Of a stretch of 64,000 nucleotides of DNA, positions 34,443 to 47,011 are shown one piece after another; position 1 is the stretch's first letter, and each line of letters begins with the position of its first letter. The translations under genes were made by a program, and so were the position numbers. A model generated the notes under the pieces. The model saw only the letters and a list, made by a program, of their open reading frames with translations, was not told the origin of the DNA and ran no database searches. Origin of the DNA: Pycnopodia helianthoides (taxonomy: Eukaryota > Echinodermata > Asteroidea > Forcipulatida > Asteriidae). The stretch spans positions 28,823,848 to 28,887,847 of the forward strand of contig CM063244.1 in assembly GCA_032158295.1 (NCBI GenBank), given 5' to 3'.

Positions 34443-34720
34443 TTAAAGAGATGGTATATCTCCGGTAATCACTAAAAAAATTATGGCCATAAAAACTTGG
34501 TAATAACGAGCAGTGCAGCTGTTGATAATGTAAAACATGTTGAGAAACGATCCCCTTCTAGGGAATGTGGTTTAAGAGAGAGGGATTCAAAAGCATTTCA
34601 ATCTGAGAAACGTTCTCAGATTGTGTATTCCAATTACGGATTATTCTTAGCCACTGTAGATATTCGGAGATATCTCTAAATTGCTACCACATTATGAAAT
34701 GAAATTTTCATAGTTATTTA
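34443..34720. mobile_element. Truncated MITE of the TTAAAGG family
   Basis: It starts TTAAAGAGATGGTATATC after C/T and shares CAGCTGTTGATAATGT, TGAGAAACGAT and TTGTGTATTCCAA phrases with the full copy at 59559-59917. The far end is lost near 34700. It occupies the same place in block A as the full copy does in block B, so the insertion predates the duplication. Confidence 0.7.
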
Positions 34721-34845
34721 AAGCTTTGACATAATGGAAATATACTGTGTATACTGTATATACTAACCATTAGTAGACATCATATATTTGTACACACGCA
34801 ATGGGACCTATTTTCTATAAAAGGGATTGATTGTAGTAAATGAGT

Positions 34846-37800
34846 GTGATTCTCCATATAAACCCAGACAGAGCAGTACTTGGCCTCTGTGGTCACCATA
34901 AGTGATTCTCCAAATGAACCCAGACAGAGCAGTACTTGGCCTTTGTGGTCACCATAAGTGATTCTCCAAATGAACCCAGACAGAGCAGTACTTGGCCTCT
35001 GTGGTCACCATAAGTGATTCTCCAATTGAACCCAGACAGAGCAGTACTTGGCCTCTGTGGTCACCATAAGTGATTCTCCAAATGAACCTATACAGAGCAG
35101 TACTTGGCCTCTGTGTTCACCATAAGTGATTCTCCAATTGAACCCAGACAGAGCAGTACTTGGCCTCTGTGGTCACCATTAGTGATTTTCCAAATGAACC
35201 CAGACAGAGCAGTACTTGGCCTCTGTGGTCACCATAAGTGATTCTCCAAATGAACCTATACAGAGCAGTACTTGGCCTTTGTGGTCACCATTAGTGATTT
35301 TCCAAATGAACCCAGACAGAGCAGTACTTGGCCTTTGTGGTCACCATAAGTGATTCTCCAAATGAACCTATACAGAGCAGTACTTGGCCTCTGTGGTCAC
35401 CATTAGTGATTCTCCAAATGAACCTATATAGAGCAGTACTTGGCCTCTGTGGTCACCATTAGTGATTCTCCAAATGAACCCAGACAGAGCAGTACTTGGC
35501 CTCTGTGGTCACCATTAGTGATTCTCCAATTGAACCTATACAGAGCAGTACTTGGCCTCTGTGGTCACCATTAGTGATTCTCCAAATGAACCCAGACAGA
35601 GCAGTACTTGGCCTCTGTGGTCACCATTAGTGATTCTCCAATTGAACCTATACAGAGCAGTACTTGGCCTCTGTGGTCACCATTAGTGATTCTCCAAATG
35701 AACCCAGACAGAGCAGTACTTGGCCTCTGTGGTCACCATTAGTGATTCTCCAAATGAACCCAGACAGAGCAGTACTTGGCCTCTGTGGTCACCATAAGTG
35801 ATTCTCCAATTGAACCCAGACAGAGCAGTACTTGGCCTCTGTGGTCACCATTAGTGGTTTCCAGATGAACCCAGACAGAGCAGTACTTGGCCTTTGTGGT
35901 CACCATTAGTGATTTTCCAAATGAACGCAGACAGAGCAGTACTTGGCCTCTGTGGTCACCATTAGTGATTCTCCAATTGAACCCAGACAGAGCAGTACTT
36001 GGCCTCTGTGGTCACCATTAGTGATTTTCCAAATGAACCCAGACAGAGCAGTACTTGGCCTCTGTGGTCACCATAAGTGATTCTCCAAATGAACCTATAC
36101 AGAGCAGTACTTGGCCTCTGTGGTCACCATTAGTGATTCTCCAATTGAACCCAGACAGAGCAGTACTTGGCCTCTGTGTTCACCATAAGTGATTCTCCAA
36201 ATGAACCTATACAGAGCAGTACTTGGCCTCTGTGGTCACCATTAGTGATTTTCCAGATGAACCCAGACAGAGCAGTACTTGGCCTTTGTGGTCACCATTA
36301 GTGATTTTCCAAATGAACCCAGACAGAGCAGTACTTGGCCTCTGTGGTCACCAAAAGTGATTCTCCAAATGAACCTATACAGAGCAGTACTTGGCCTCTG
36401 TGGTCACCATAAGTGATTCTCCAATTGAACCCAGACAGAGCAGTACTTGGCCTCTGTGGTCACCATAAGTGATTCTCCAAATGAACCTATACAGAGCAGT
36501 ACTTGGCCTCTGTGGTCACCATTAGTGATTTTCCAAATGAACCCAGACAGCAGTACTTGGCCTCTGTGGTCACCATTAGTGATTCTCCAATTGAACCCAG
36601 ACAGAGCAGTACTTGGCCTCTGTGGTCACCATTAGTGATTTTCCAAATGAACCCAGACAGAGCAGTACTTGGCCTCTGTGGTCACCATAAGTGATTCTCC
36701 AATTGAACCCAGACAAAGCAGTACTTGGCCTCTGTGGTCACCATAAGTGATTCTACAAATGAACCTATACAGAGCAGTACTTGGCCTCTGTGGTCACCAT
36801 TAGTGATTTTCCAGATGAACCCAGACAGAGCAGTACTTGGCCTTTGTGGTCACCATAAGTGATTCTCCAATTGAACCCAGACAGAGCAGTACTTGGCCTC
36901 TGTGGTCACCATTAGTGATTTTCCAAATGAACCCAGACAGCAGTACTTGGCCTCTGTGGTCACCATTAGTGATTCTCCAATTGAACCTATACAGAGCAGT
37001 ACTAGGCCTCTGTGGTCACCATAAGTGATTCTCCAAATGAACCCAGACAGAGCAGTACTTGGCCTTTGTGGTCACCATAAGTGATTCTCCAAATGAACCC
37101 AGACAGAGCAGTACTTGGCCTCTGTGGTCACCATAAGTGATTCTCCAATTGAACCCAGACAGAGCAGTACTTGGCCTCTGTGGTCACCATAAGTGATTCT
37201 CCAAATGAACCTATACAGAGCAGTACTTGGCCTCTGTGGTCACCATAAGTGATTCTCCAAATGAACCTATACAGAGCAGTACTTGGCCTCTGTGTTCACC
37301 ATAAGTGATTCTCCAATTGAACCCAGACAGAGCAGTACTTGGCCTCTGTGGTCACCATTAGTGATTTTCCAAATGAACCCAGACAGAGCAGTACTTGGCC
37401 TCTGTGGTCACCATAAGTGATTCTCCAAATGAACCTATACAGAGCAGTACTTGGCCTTTGTGGTCACCATTAGTGATTTTCCAAATGAACCCAGACAGAG
37501 CAGTACTTGGCCTTTGTGGTCACCATAAGTGATTCTCCAAATGAACCTATACAGAGCAGTACTTGGCCTCTGTGGTCACCATTAGTGATTCTCCAAATGA
37601 ACCTATATAGAGCAGTACTTGGCCTCTGTGGTCACCATTAGTGATTCTCCAAATGAACCCAGACAGAGCAGTACTTGGCCTCTGTGGTCACCATTAGTGA
37701 TTCTCCAATTGAACCTATACAGAGCAGTACTTGGCCTCTGTGGTCACCATTAGTGATTCTCCAAATGAACCCAGACAGAGCAGTACTTGGCCTCTGTGGT

Positions 37801-39657
37801 CACCATTAGTGATTCTCCAATTGAACCTATACAGAGCAGTACTTGGCCTCTGTGGTCACCATTAGTGATTCTCCAAATGAACCCAGACAGAGCAGTACTT
37901 GGCCTCTGTGGTCACCATTAGTGATTCTCCAAATGAACCCAGACAGAGCAGTACTTGGCCTCTGTGGTCACCATAAGTGATTCTCCAATTGAACCCAGAC
38001 AGAGCAGTACTTGGCCTCTGTGGTCACCATTAGTGGTTTCCAGATGAACCCAGACAGAGCAGTACTTGGCCTCTGTGGTCACCATTAGTGATTTTCCAAA
38101 TGAACGCAGACAGAGCAGTACTTGGCCTCTGTGGTCACCATAAGTGATTCTCCAATTGAACCCGGACAGAGCAGTACTTGGCCTCTGTGGTCACCATTAG
38201 TGATTTTCCAAATGAACCCAGACAGAGCAGTACTTGGCCTCTGTGTTCACCATAAGTGATTCTCCAAATGAACCTATACAGAGCAGTACTTGGCCTCTGT
38301 GGTCACCATTAGTGATTCTCCAATTGAACCCAGACAGAGCAGTACTTGGCCTCTGTGTTCACCATAAGTGATTCTCCAAATGAACCTATACAGAGCAGTA
38401 CTTGGCCTCTGTGGTCACCATTAGTGATTTTCCAGATGAACCCAGACAGAGCAGTACTTGGCCTTTGTGGTCACCATTAGTGATTTTCCAAATGAACCCA
38501 GACAGAGCAGTACTTGGCCTCTGTGGTCACCATAAGTGATTCTCCAAATGAACCTATACAGAGCAGTACTTGGCCTCTGTGGTCACCATAAGTGATTCTC
38601 CAATTGAACCCAGACAGAGCAGTACTTGGCCTCTGTGGTCACCATAAGTGATTCTCCAAATGAACCTATACAGAGCAGTACTTGGCCTCTGTGGTCACCA
38701 TTAGTGATTTTCCAAATGAACCCAGACAGAGCAGTACTTGGCCTTTGTGGTCACCATAAGTGATTCTCCAATTGAACCCAGACAGAGCAGTACTTGGCCT
38801 CTGTGTTCACCATAAGTGATTCTCCAAATGAACCTATACAGAGCAGTACTTGGCCTCTGTGGTCACCATTAGTGATTTTCCAGATGAACCCAGACAGAGC
38901 AGTACTTGGCCTTTGTGGTCACCATTAGTGATTTTCCAAATGAACCCAGACAGAGCAGTACTTGGCCTCTGTGGTCACCATAAGTGATTCTCCAAATGAA
39001 CCTATACAGAGCAGTACTTGGCCTCTGTGGTCACCATTAGTGATTTTCCAGATGAACCCAGACAGAGCAGTACTTGGCCTCTGTGGTCACCATTAGTGAT
39101 TTTCCAAATGAACCCAGACAGAGCAGTACTTGGCCTCTGTGGTCACCATAAGTGATTCTCCAATTGAACCCAGACAGAGCAGTACTTGGCCTCTGTGGTC
39201 ACCATAAGTGATTCTACAAATGAACCTATACAGAGCAGTACTTGGCCTCTGTGGTCACCATTAGTGATTTTCCAGATGAACCCAGACAGAGCAGTACTTG
39301 GCCTTTGTGGTCACCATAAGTGATTCTCCAATTGAACCCAGACAGAGCAGTACTTGGCCTCTGTGGTCACCATTAGTGATTTTCCAAATGAACCCAGACA
39401 GCAGTACTTGGCCTCTGTGGTCACCATTAGTGATTCTCCAATTGAACCTATACAGAGCAGTACTTGGCCTCTGTGGTCACCATTAGTGATTCTCCATAAA
39501 AACCTCTACAAAGCAGTACTGGTACTTGGCCTCTGTGGTCACCATTAATAATTCTCCATCTAAACCCAGACAGAGCAGTGCTTGGCCTCTGTGGTCACCA
39601 TTAGTGATTTTCCATGTAAACCTATACAGAAAAGTACTTGGCCTCTGTGGTCACCAA
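34846..39657. repeat. Satellite array, 56-bp monomer, about 86 copies, with higher-order duplication
   Basis: The monomer contains CAGAGCAGTACTTGGCCTCT, GTGGTCACCATAAGTGATTC and TCCAAATGAACCCAGA. Copies differ at a few positions that are mostly two-state: ATAAG/ATTAG, CTCC/TTCC, AAATG/AATTG, CCCAGA/CCTATA, CTCTG/TTTG. Rare variants recur at a fixed distance of 2179 bp (TAGTGGTTTCC at 35852 and 38031; CCTATATAGAG near 35423 and 37602; AACGCAG near 35924 and 38103), and later ones at 2461 bp (TTCTACAAAT at 36751 and 39212). The array has therefore doubled recently in blocks. The last units near 39490-39657 are degenerate. Open frames across it are an effect of the unit and not genes. Confidence 0.95.
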
Positions 39658-39824
39658 TGTACATAATAACTGCTTAAGAGATTAATAAATGAAGCCTTGA
39701 CTCTTCCAGACATTGGTACTTAACATTTGGACAGTTGTTTTTGCTTGACTTGTCTTTACTATGGGACTAAGGATAGTTCATCGACTCCAATTCTAGTGTA
39801 CTCATTAATCTCTGAGATTGTGGC

Positions 39825-42800
39825 CTACAACCGCAGGATGCGACGCCCAGGCATATTGGGAATACTTGCGCTACCTTTAAGGATTTCCCAAGTCTGAAAA
39901 GCCGACCGAATGCTCGCGTCACACAATGATGCACAGTAATCCAAAGCATCGTTATCTGACAGATCAAGTTTAACCAGAGTGGGCATGTCACTCACTGACT
40001 CAGCGATAGGCTCCATATCGTCATCTGTCAGACTGCAATCTTTTAGTGTCAGTTCCATAAGGTGGCTCATTTTCTTCAAATGCAGAGCCCACAATGAAGC
40101 ACAGCCACCAAAATAAGTATTCCTTGACAGATCCAGATGAACCAGATTGGGCATGTCACTTACTGACTCAGCAATGGGCTTCAAATCGTCATCTTTCAGA
40201 CTGCAATCTTTCAATATCAGTTCCTGAAGGTGGTTCATTTTCTTCAAATGCAGAGCCCACAGTGATGCACAGTAACCCAAATCATAATTCTCAGACAGAT
40301 CCAGATAAACCAGAGTGGGCATGTCACTCACTGACTCAGCAATGGGCTCCATATCGGCATCTTTCAGATTGCACCAATTCAATTTCAGTTGCTTAAGGTG
40401 GTTCATTTTCTTCAAATGCAGGGCCCACAATGATGCATAGCCACCCAAAGAAATATTCCTTGACAGATCCAGATGAACCAGAGTGGGCATGTCACTCACT
40501 GACTCAGCAATGGGCTCCATATGAACATCTGTCAGAAAGCACCTTTTCAATGTCAGTTCCTTGAGGTGGTTCATTTTCTTCAAATGCAGAGCCCACAATG
40601 ATGCAGGGCCACCCAAAGCATCATTTTTAGACAGATTCAGATGAACCAGAGTGGGCATGTCACTCACTGACTCGGCAATGGGCTCCATATCGACATCTGT
40701 CAGAAAGCACCATTCCAGTTTCAAATCCTTAAGGTGGTTCATTTTCTTCAAATGCAGGGCCCACAATGATGCACGGCCACCCAAAGCAACATTGTCTGAC
40801 AGATCCAGATGAACCAGAGAGGGCATGTCACTTACTGTCTCAGCAATGGGCTCCATATCGACATCTGTCAGAAAGCAACTTTCCAATTTCAACTTCTTAA
40901 GATGGATCATTTTCTTCAAATTCAGAGCCCACAATGCTGCACAGCCACCCAAAGCATGATTCCCTGACAGATCCAGATGAACCAGAGTGGGCATGTCACC
41001 TATTGACTCGGCCATGGGTGACACATCTTGAGCTATCAGTGAGCATTTAACCAAGTGCAGCTTCCTGGGGTGTTTCAATTTTGTCAATGAAGCAGCCAGC
41101 GATGACACAGAATCATCCAAGATTTGATTCCTTTGGAGGTGTGTCTCCGCCAATGTTGATGGACTTGCCAATGATGATGCTATTTTGTTAGTATTGGCAG
41201 TTCGTAAAAGGTTTCTCTCCAGATATAGAGATTGTAAATTAGTCATTAGCTTTATTGACTTTACCAAATCTTCACCAAACCTCTGGAAGTTAAAATGAGC
41301 CATATTCAGTGTCTTAACCTTTGTGAAGTAATCATTTCCTCCCCTCAGGGCTGTCATCTGCTTCAGAAAATAAAAGAATGCGCTTGTTGTATCATTATTC
41401 ATATCCATAATTACAATATCCTCAGTCAGAACTGAACTGATAACATTTTCTGGTGGGAGTTCCTTTGACTGATTCTCAAAATAGCAAGCACAGGCAAGTT
41501 GCGAACCTATGTCTTGATGTGCCTTCTGTAAAACACGATTTGTACATGCCTCATTGTCTCCACAACAAAATCGGAGCAGATAATCATAACGAGACAGGCG
41601 AAAAGAACAAGAATATGCCAACATCGTACTCTCAGTTAACCCAATACCAACACCATAAGGAAAATGAACAACAATCTGATCTAGGATTCTGTTAAACTCT
41701 TCAGTAAGTATCAAGCTTTGCCAGTACATCGCTGCGCAGTACTCCAAAAACGTGTGATGTATAAAAGACACACTTTGATAGATGTCAAGCCCATCAATGA
41801 CCCTCTTGCTAGTGAGGACACCTGCATTCATTGCTGCGGCTAATGCACTCTTTTCATAGTCCCCTACTCTAAAGTCAAATGACTGATCTGTAGAAATGAG
41901 ACGATAAAGAGCAACCTTTCCAATAGCAATCAAAATCTTAGATATTGCATCTTCTTTGATGTCTCTTGTTTTTCTCTTGAATGTGTAATTCAGTGCTTTG
42001 TTATACAGTCGTGTCATTGTGCCTGGGAGGGTGTTCTCTTTGTCCCATAGTAAACACATCAGCAGCAGTAGCATGGGACTCTTTGCCAAATCAGACAAGG
42101 TATCTGAGCGTTCTATCTGCTCTATAAGCTTGCTAGCCTTGTCATGATCATCATGGAAGAATTTGTTCACATATTCTTTTATATCTGTTTTGGAAAACCC
42201 CTCAACTGTCACATGCGTATAGGGCTTTTCAACCAATGATGAGTTGACTAATTTGTCAAGGGGAGGACGAGATGTAATGACTACCCAACATTCTGTGCTC
42301 TGCTTCCGATTAAGAACTTTTAGAATTGAACCAAATGAGGATGTTTCATGCATAGCAATTTTAAATTCATCAAACCCATCCAATAGAATCAATACTTTGT
42401 CTTGGTTCTTGTCAATAAACTCTTTTAAAACAGATTGATCTACAGAGTCTTTGTCTAAGAGCTGATCAAAGATAGCATCCATTAAGTCTGAACTTTGTTT
42501 CAATGAACCCATTTTTAGTACAAAAACAAGTTCATACTTATTGAGTGTCTCACTGTTACCCAAAGCCCAATCATAAGCGATTTTGTCAATTAGCGTTGTC
42601 TTGCCAATTCCTGCCGATCCGCTTATAACGACACGTTTGATTGGATTACCCTCCCTTGTCTCAAAGTGGAAAATCTCTTCATATGGTTTCATCTCAATTT
42701 TGGTTGGACTGTCCTCCCTTGTCCTAAAGTGAAACATTTCTTCATGAATTTGTCCACAATGTGATTCCATCTTATTTTTCTCTTTTTGAATCTTCCCTTT

Positions 42801-42973
42801 TGCGTCAACTTGTTCAACTAAACGTAGCTTAGTGTAGATGTCCATTATGTGTATCTTATCATCATCAACCCATGGGAGCATCTGTACATAGCTACCTGTA
42901 GTTGTGTACACTTTCTTCAGCGCCTCTTTAGCCTTTCGTGCAAAAGCTTGAACTTGCTCGGGGTCAGGTGTTC
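39825..42973 (-). CDS. NLR-1 main exon: NACHT ATPase plus leucine-rich repeats
   Basis: Minus-strand exon from the acceptor TTCCCAACAG|GAACACC to a stop at 39825, about 1048 residues. Numbering from the ATG at 43121, GSAGIGKTT (168-176) is Walker A, VLILLDGFDEF (243-253) is Walker B, VVITSRP (280-286) is the sensor, and FIHHTFLEYCAA (453-464) is the usual helical-domain end. From about 600 there are ribonuclease-inhibitor-type LRRs arranged in seven 56-residue units around HLDLSxNxxLGGxASLWALH and DVDMEPIAESVSDMP. NLR proteins are cytosolic pattern sensors that oligomerise through NACHT; this role is inferred from the family. The last unit ends irregularly (SLCDASIRSAF..), so the C-terminus may be altered. 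Upstream small exons supply the N-terminus. Confidence 0.9.
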
Positions 42974-43278
42974 CTGTTGGGAAATATAAACAAAACCAAT
43001 TGTAACTACACGAAAACACTGCTGCACCCACAACACCAACAACTCCTTGAAAACATATTATCACAATCCTTACATTAGTCATGTAATTCTGTAGAATCAC
43101 CAACTTTTTCGACACATCCATACCAACTGGTTTTCACCTCTAAAGTGAACATGTTTGAGAAGGAATGTTATATTATTATGCTGAATGACCTGTGCTATCG
43201 AGTGAATGAGCAATGGTGTTTCAAAGTAGAATTATTTATTTTGTAAATCTGATTGCCATAAGTGGTTAGTATTGCAGT

Positions 43279-44483
43279 CAGTAATCCCGGTGACTCATAC
43301 CTGACTGTCCGGGTACCCGGTTTCAATTTTTCGGTTCCATTAACCGCCAAAACCTTTCGCCACAAGTTTTGAAGAAAAAAAACACCCCAAAAACCAAACA
43401 TGTTTCCGACATCTCAATTTACTTACAGACACTGGGACCATCTAGGACATAACAGCAATTTTAGCTGCCTTTTGAGTTTTTGAAGTCCTGCAAATGAGTG
43501 ACTAGGCTTATTTATTGTAAGCTACTAATCCAATTTGCTAAACAAGCAGTGCATTGTGCATTCTGGTTGTGGTTTCTTTCTCCTTGGACTGTTTCCAAAC
43601 ATTGGTAAAACCCGCCTGTGATAAGCAAAGTTTATCGGCTCCCCTAACGGCTAAAGCACAACAAATCTTTTTGGCCACTCTTTTAACTGTTATTACTTAA
43701 TATAGGAGTTGGTGCTTTTATTTGACAATTTTTGTTTCTACTTTAAGACTTTTCCTTAAGAATCAGCTAAATACATGGTTTGAAATGGCATTATGCAGAG
43801 AGTGTTCGCAGCACAACTTGTCTACGAGCCAATGAAACACATCCACCCACATGATCAACAAAATAAGGAAAACCAGTGTAGTGTACTGTGAGCATGGTTT
43901 TCATGTATGAGTACACGTGTATATATTGTACGTGTACAGGACTTGGTGTTGCAGGGCTTTGTATAGAGATGTGTGGTTTTGTGGCTTCAAAATGTTTGCC
44001 GAACCGCTAGTGTGTCAGGGATGCTAGCACACAAAAACAGTGGGATCAGACATGGGACTTATCTGGAATATTAAATTGTTGAAGAAGTTCCTTTCAAGTA
44101 TAGAGATGGAACAACCATTTACAGGCAGTAAAGATGGAACAACAATTGTAGTGGTAAAATGGATTACGACATCGGTGCATGATTTAAATAACGAAAAACA
44201 TCGTTTTTGAATGGGGTAATGTTTAGTAACTTTTGTAAAAGTCATCTTAGTTTCTCGTTTTGTTCATAGAAACTTGATATATGAATACATTAAATCTAAA
44301 AATGCTCTTTGTCGGATTCTAATCATGAAATCACATATCACAGTTGTATGATACTTTTTTTCACATGTGTGCAAAACTGTTTATAAACAGCCGGCCGGGG
44401 CATGGTTTGTTTACAATGTACTTCCGGGCTTCCACTCGAGTACCCGGGTACCTGACCGGTATTCACCTCGGGTACCCAGGTCT
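43279..44483. other. Intron with possible element ends rich in ACCCGGGTACC
   Basis: The left side has CCGGTGACTCATACCTGACTG and CCGGGTACCCGG (about 43288-43321). The right side has GAGTACCCGGGTACCTGACC and GTATTCACCTCGGGTACCC (about 44438-44477). These are roughly inverted, suggesting a TIR element of about 1.2 kb within the NLR-1 intron, but the match is imperfect and no target duplication is clear. Confidence 0.35.
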
Positions 44484-44856
44484 AAGATTACCTGTGGATG
44501 CACAGCCGGAACAGTAAATGAACACATATCACTAAAGTGAGCACCGTAGTTTACTTCAAAAATGCTTTTCCAATTGATCAAGTAGCACTTTATACTTTAC
44601 TTCACATTAATAGCTGACAATAGTAACCAAGAGCCTGGAACTTAGGGTTTCATTATTGTACTAAGATCGTCTATGATTGGGAATTGTATAGGACCTGTTA
44701 CATTCTGATTGCCTTTTTTGAATCACAGTGATTCCACAGTAGCAGAGCCAATTATGGCAATACTTTGTTCCCTAATAATTGACAAATTTTGTATATCAAC
44801 CTGTGATTGGTTTTGATGCAACGCATGTACTTGTGAGGAGGAATTGTTTAAAATAC

Positions 44857-45036
44857 CTGTAACATTCTTAGAGACATTTTGATTCACGGCAGTTCCAGGT
44901 GCAGAACCAAAGAAGACAGCACCAGGTTTCACGATTGACAAGCTTTGTACATCAACTTGTGATTGGTTAGGACGGAATGTATGTACACGAGTTGATTGCT
45001 GGCTGGCTCGGTCTTGCTGAAGATCAGGTTCAATAT
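44857..45036 (-). CDS. NLR-1 linker exon (IEPDLQQD type), 180 bp, phase 1-1
   Basis: After TTTTTCACCAG it reads (D)IEPDLQQDRASQQ, then NQSQVDVQSLSIV, FFGSAPGTAVNQNVSKNVT, and ends ACAG|GTATTT. Entry and exit are both phase 1. The exit G plus GA of the NACHT exon makes GGA (Gly), giving a continuous TGTPDPEQ. A degenerate tandem copy follows at about 44690-44856 (NQSQVDIQNLSII, IIGSA, then a stop and a second AACAG|GT). The sequence is polar and probably a flexible linker; I recognise no domain. Confidence 0.6.
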
Positions 45037-45189
45037 CTGGTGAAAAATAAAGCATCTACTTAGATTACAATCCACACGTTTGTCCTGAGCAAATCAAGGC
45101 CTTCAGTTGTTCATCGGTCTCCTATGACATCCTTTACTTTTTAGTAGTGTGTTCTATGCTCTTGATGAGATGAAAATTTTAAAAAATCA

Positions 45190-46260
45190 ATGGAAATTTG
45201 GCTACTTTGCCTTTTTGTAAGCCAAGAACAGGGTTGCCAGTTTTCCGGCTATTGCCGGAATTCCGGCTTTTTCAAATTTTCCCCAAATTTTTCCGGCGCT
45301 CCGTGTTTCATCAGGCCGGAGAAAATATATTTTATTGAAAACAGATTTTCGGCGCTCGTTTGGAGCGACTCGTGTTTAATGTTAATATGTTTTGAAAGCG
45401 CCGTCAAGCGTTCGTACATGTATTGTAAATGCCGGAAGTATTGAGCGAAGATTAGACTTTTCTGTCGAATGTGTGCGTGGTGCCATATGGTATGTATCGA
45501 TGTATTTTGTGTGTACATCCATACACGATCTTTGGACCGTACATGAAATCGCTCTGAGAATTTTGTTTCGCGGACGATTGGCGTTACCATTGAGACATAC
45601 CGACTGAGTTTTTGGCGTTCATTGAGTCATTATGGATGTTGAAAGAGAAGCTAATTTGAAACAAATTGATCGAGGGGTAAAGAATAGGTTTAATTGGCGG
45701 TGGCTTGAGTCGAGAGACAGTGTTTACAGGGTTCTCCCCACGTACAAGCTATAGCGTATCGGCCCGATACGCAATTTTTGGGGGCCGATACGCCGGCAAA
45801 AAGGCCGAGCACATTTACGCTTTTCAATTTTTGAATACCTTTTTTTATTGACCGCAACAAACGGATCACAGTCTGTGTCCAGTGCCTTGGCCAACGTAAT
45901 TTATAATCCATTAGTAATGCTTTCTTCGTGTGTGTCTTTGATCTATGTTGTCCCGGCCGCTGAAATCAATCACGATCACATACAAAAAACTTTCTTGTGT
46001 GCAGCGAACGATTGAGAAAAGCACACTGAACTCAGTTAACTGTTTCCCTTCGATGCCGCGTGCACCTTTTTCCGAAGACGGGTACCAGCGAAACCATGCT
46101 CATTTTCGACCCCAAAAGAGCAAGTACGTTGATCGCTCGCTCAATCCCACATGCGTAATCCGTGCTAAAAAAAACCTGTGCATACATGTTGGGAGCGGTG
46201 TTAGAGCATGTCATGTTAGAGCATGTCCGTTTTATTGTTTTATAATTGGGGCTACTTGAG
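45190..46260. other. CpG-richer intronic segment, probably transposon fragments
   Basis: The base composition is unlike its surroundings. It contains CCGGCTATTGCCGGAATTCCGG (45246-45267) and GCGTATCGGCCCGATACGC (45754-45772) palindromes, and a run of Gly-Gly-Cys-like GGGGCCGATACGCCGG. Short open frames on both strands overlap and show no recognisable motif. I suspect fragments of a DNA transposon, but I cannot name it. Confidence 0.35.
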
Positions 46261-46966
46261 GAAATTTAATTGACAAACAATATATCACTTATGTAAACAA
46301 ATTATTTTGGCTTCTTTTTAATTTACAGAGAATCTTATTTTCTGTGTAAACTGAAAATAAATCAGAATAAAACAGTTGAAATGGGGGAACCCCTGGCCAA
46401 TTTTTTTTAAATGAAACCTCTATTTATGATATATTAAATGAAAATGCCTTTGACCATTATATTGCAATTTCAAAGGCTCTATGCACCAGAATGCAGCAGA
46501 GAGCATCTAGAAATTCAAATTTTTGCAGGGGAGGGGTCAGAATTGTCTTTTTTATGTTTTATAAAAAAATCGCTGTTATGTTTTTTATTGTTTTTGGTCT
46601 GAGCGGGGGGGGGGGTGGTGATCCCCTTTCCTTCGCAGCGAATTTTTTTCAGGCTCTGAAGGAAAGAGTCACTGGCATCCCTGCAAGAATAAGAGGGCAA
46701 CACTTGTACCCCCAAAAAATGTACTGCTGTTTTTGTTAAATAAGTGAACTTGTTTTACTGCGGTGCACCTATCAGCTGTGTACTACTGCCAAACAGCACA
46801 CCACAGCAACAAGAGTCCTAAAGAATTAACCGAAAGTGCTAAATTGTACTCTATAAAAGATAAGAGCGCTAGTAGTGTTAAAAATACATACACTCTGATG
46901 AGGAAACTTTTCAGTTAAGATTAGTTCTTGAATTCCTAAAGTGAATATACATACTTTCAGACCTAC

Positions 46967-47011
46967 CTCTTTCCTCTTGTGACACTCTTGGTGGCTTACA
47001 TCTTCGCTTTG
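46967..47011 (-). CDS. NLR-1 small exon, 45 bp, phase 1-1 (SQEER type)
   Basis: TTTTTTTCCCAG is followed by 45 bp ending GAAAGAG|GTAGGT. In phase 1 it reads KRRCKPPRVSQEER(G). The SQEERG end matches the exon at 47975-48031, so the two are probably duplicates. The exit G with AT of the next exon makes GAT (Asp), keeping the frame into IEPDLQQD. Confidence 0.5.

Larger units (their letters stand above)
25330..34700. repeat. Block A of a large tandem segmental duplication
   Basis: This matches 52771-59900 in order and orientation. Examples are the openings near 25331 and 52775 (GGATGGAATTTGGCTGG), the exons at 29344 and 54526, CCAGTATAAGACCCGG near 31180 and 56144, and a MITE near 34443 and 59559. 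Block A holds extra DNA at 26060-28560 and 29880-30420. It also has a local tandem duplication at about 30838-31165 (period about 177 bp, around TGGTGCACCGTGTGACGTAA) that is single in block B. Apart from the isocitrate dehydrogenase exons it shows no gene; 32330-34440 is AT-rich with nothing recognised. Confidence 0.85.

Noticed and set aside
34846..39657. Open frames across the satellite (for example 36447-36635 and 39298-39486) as repeat proteins
   Set aside because: The 56-bp unit is not a multiple of three, so frames rotate and stops recur. No start, splice or codon signal supports coding.
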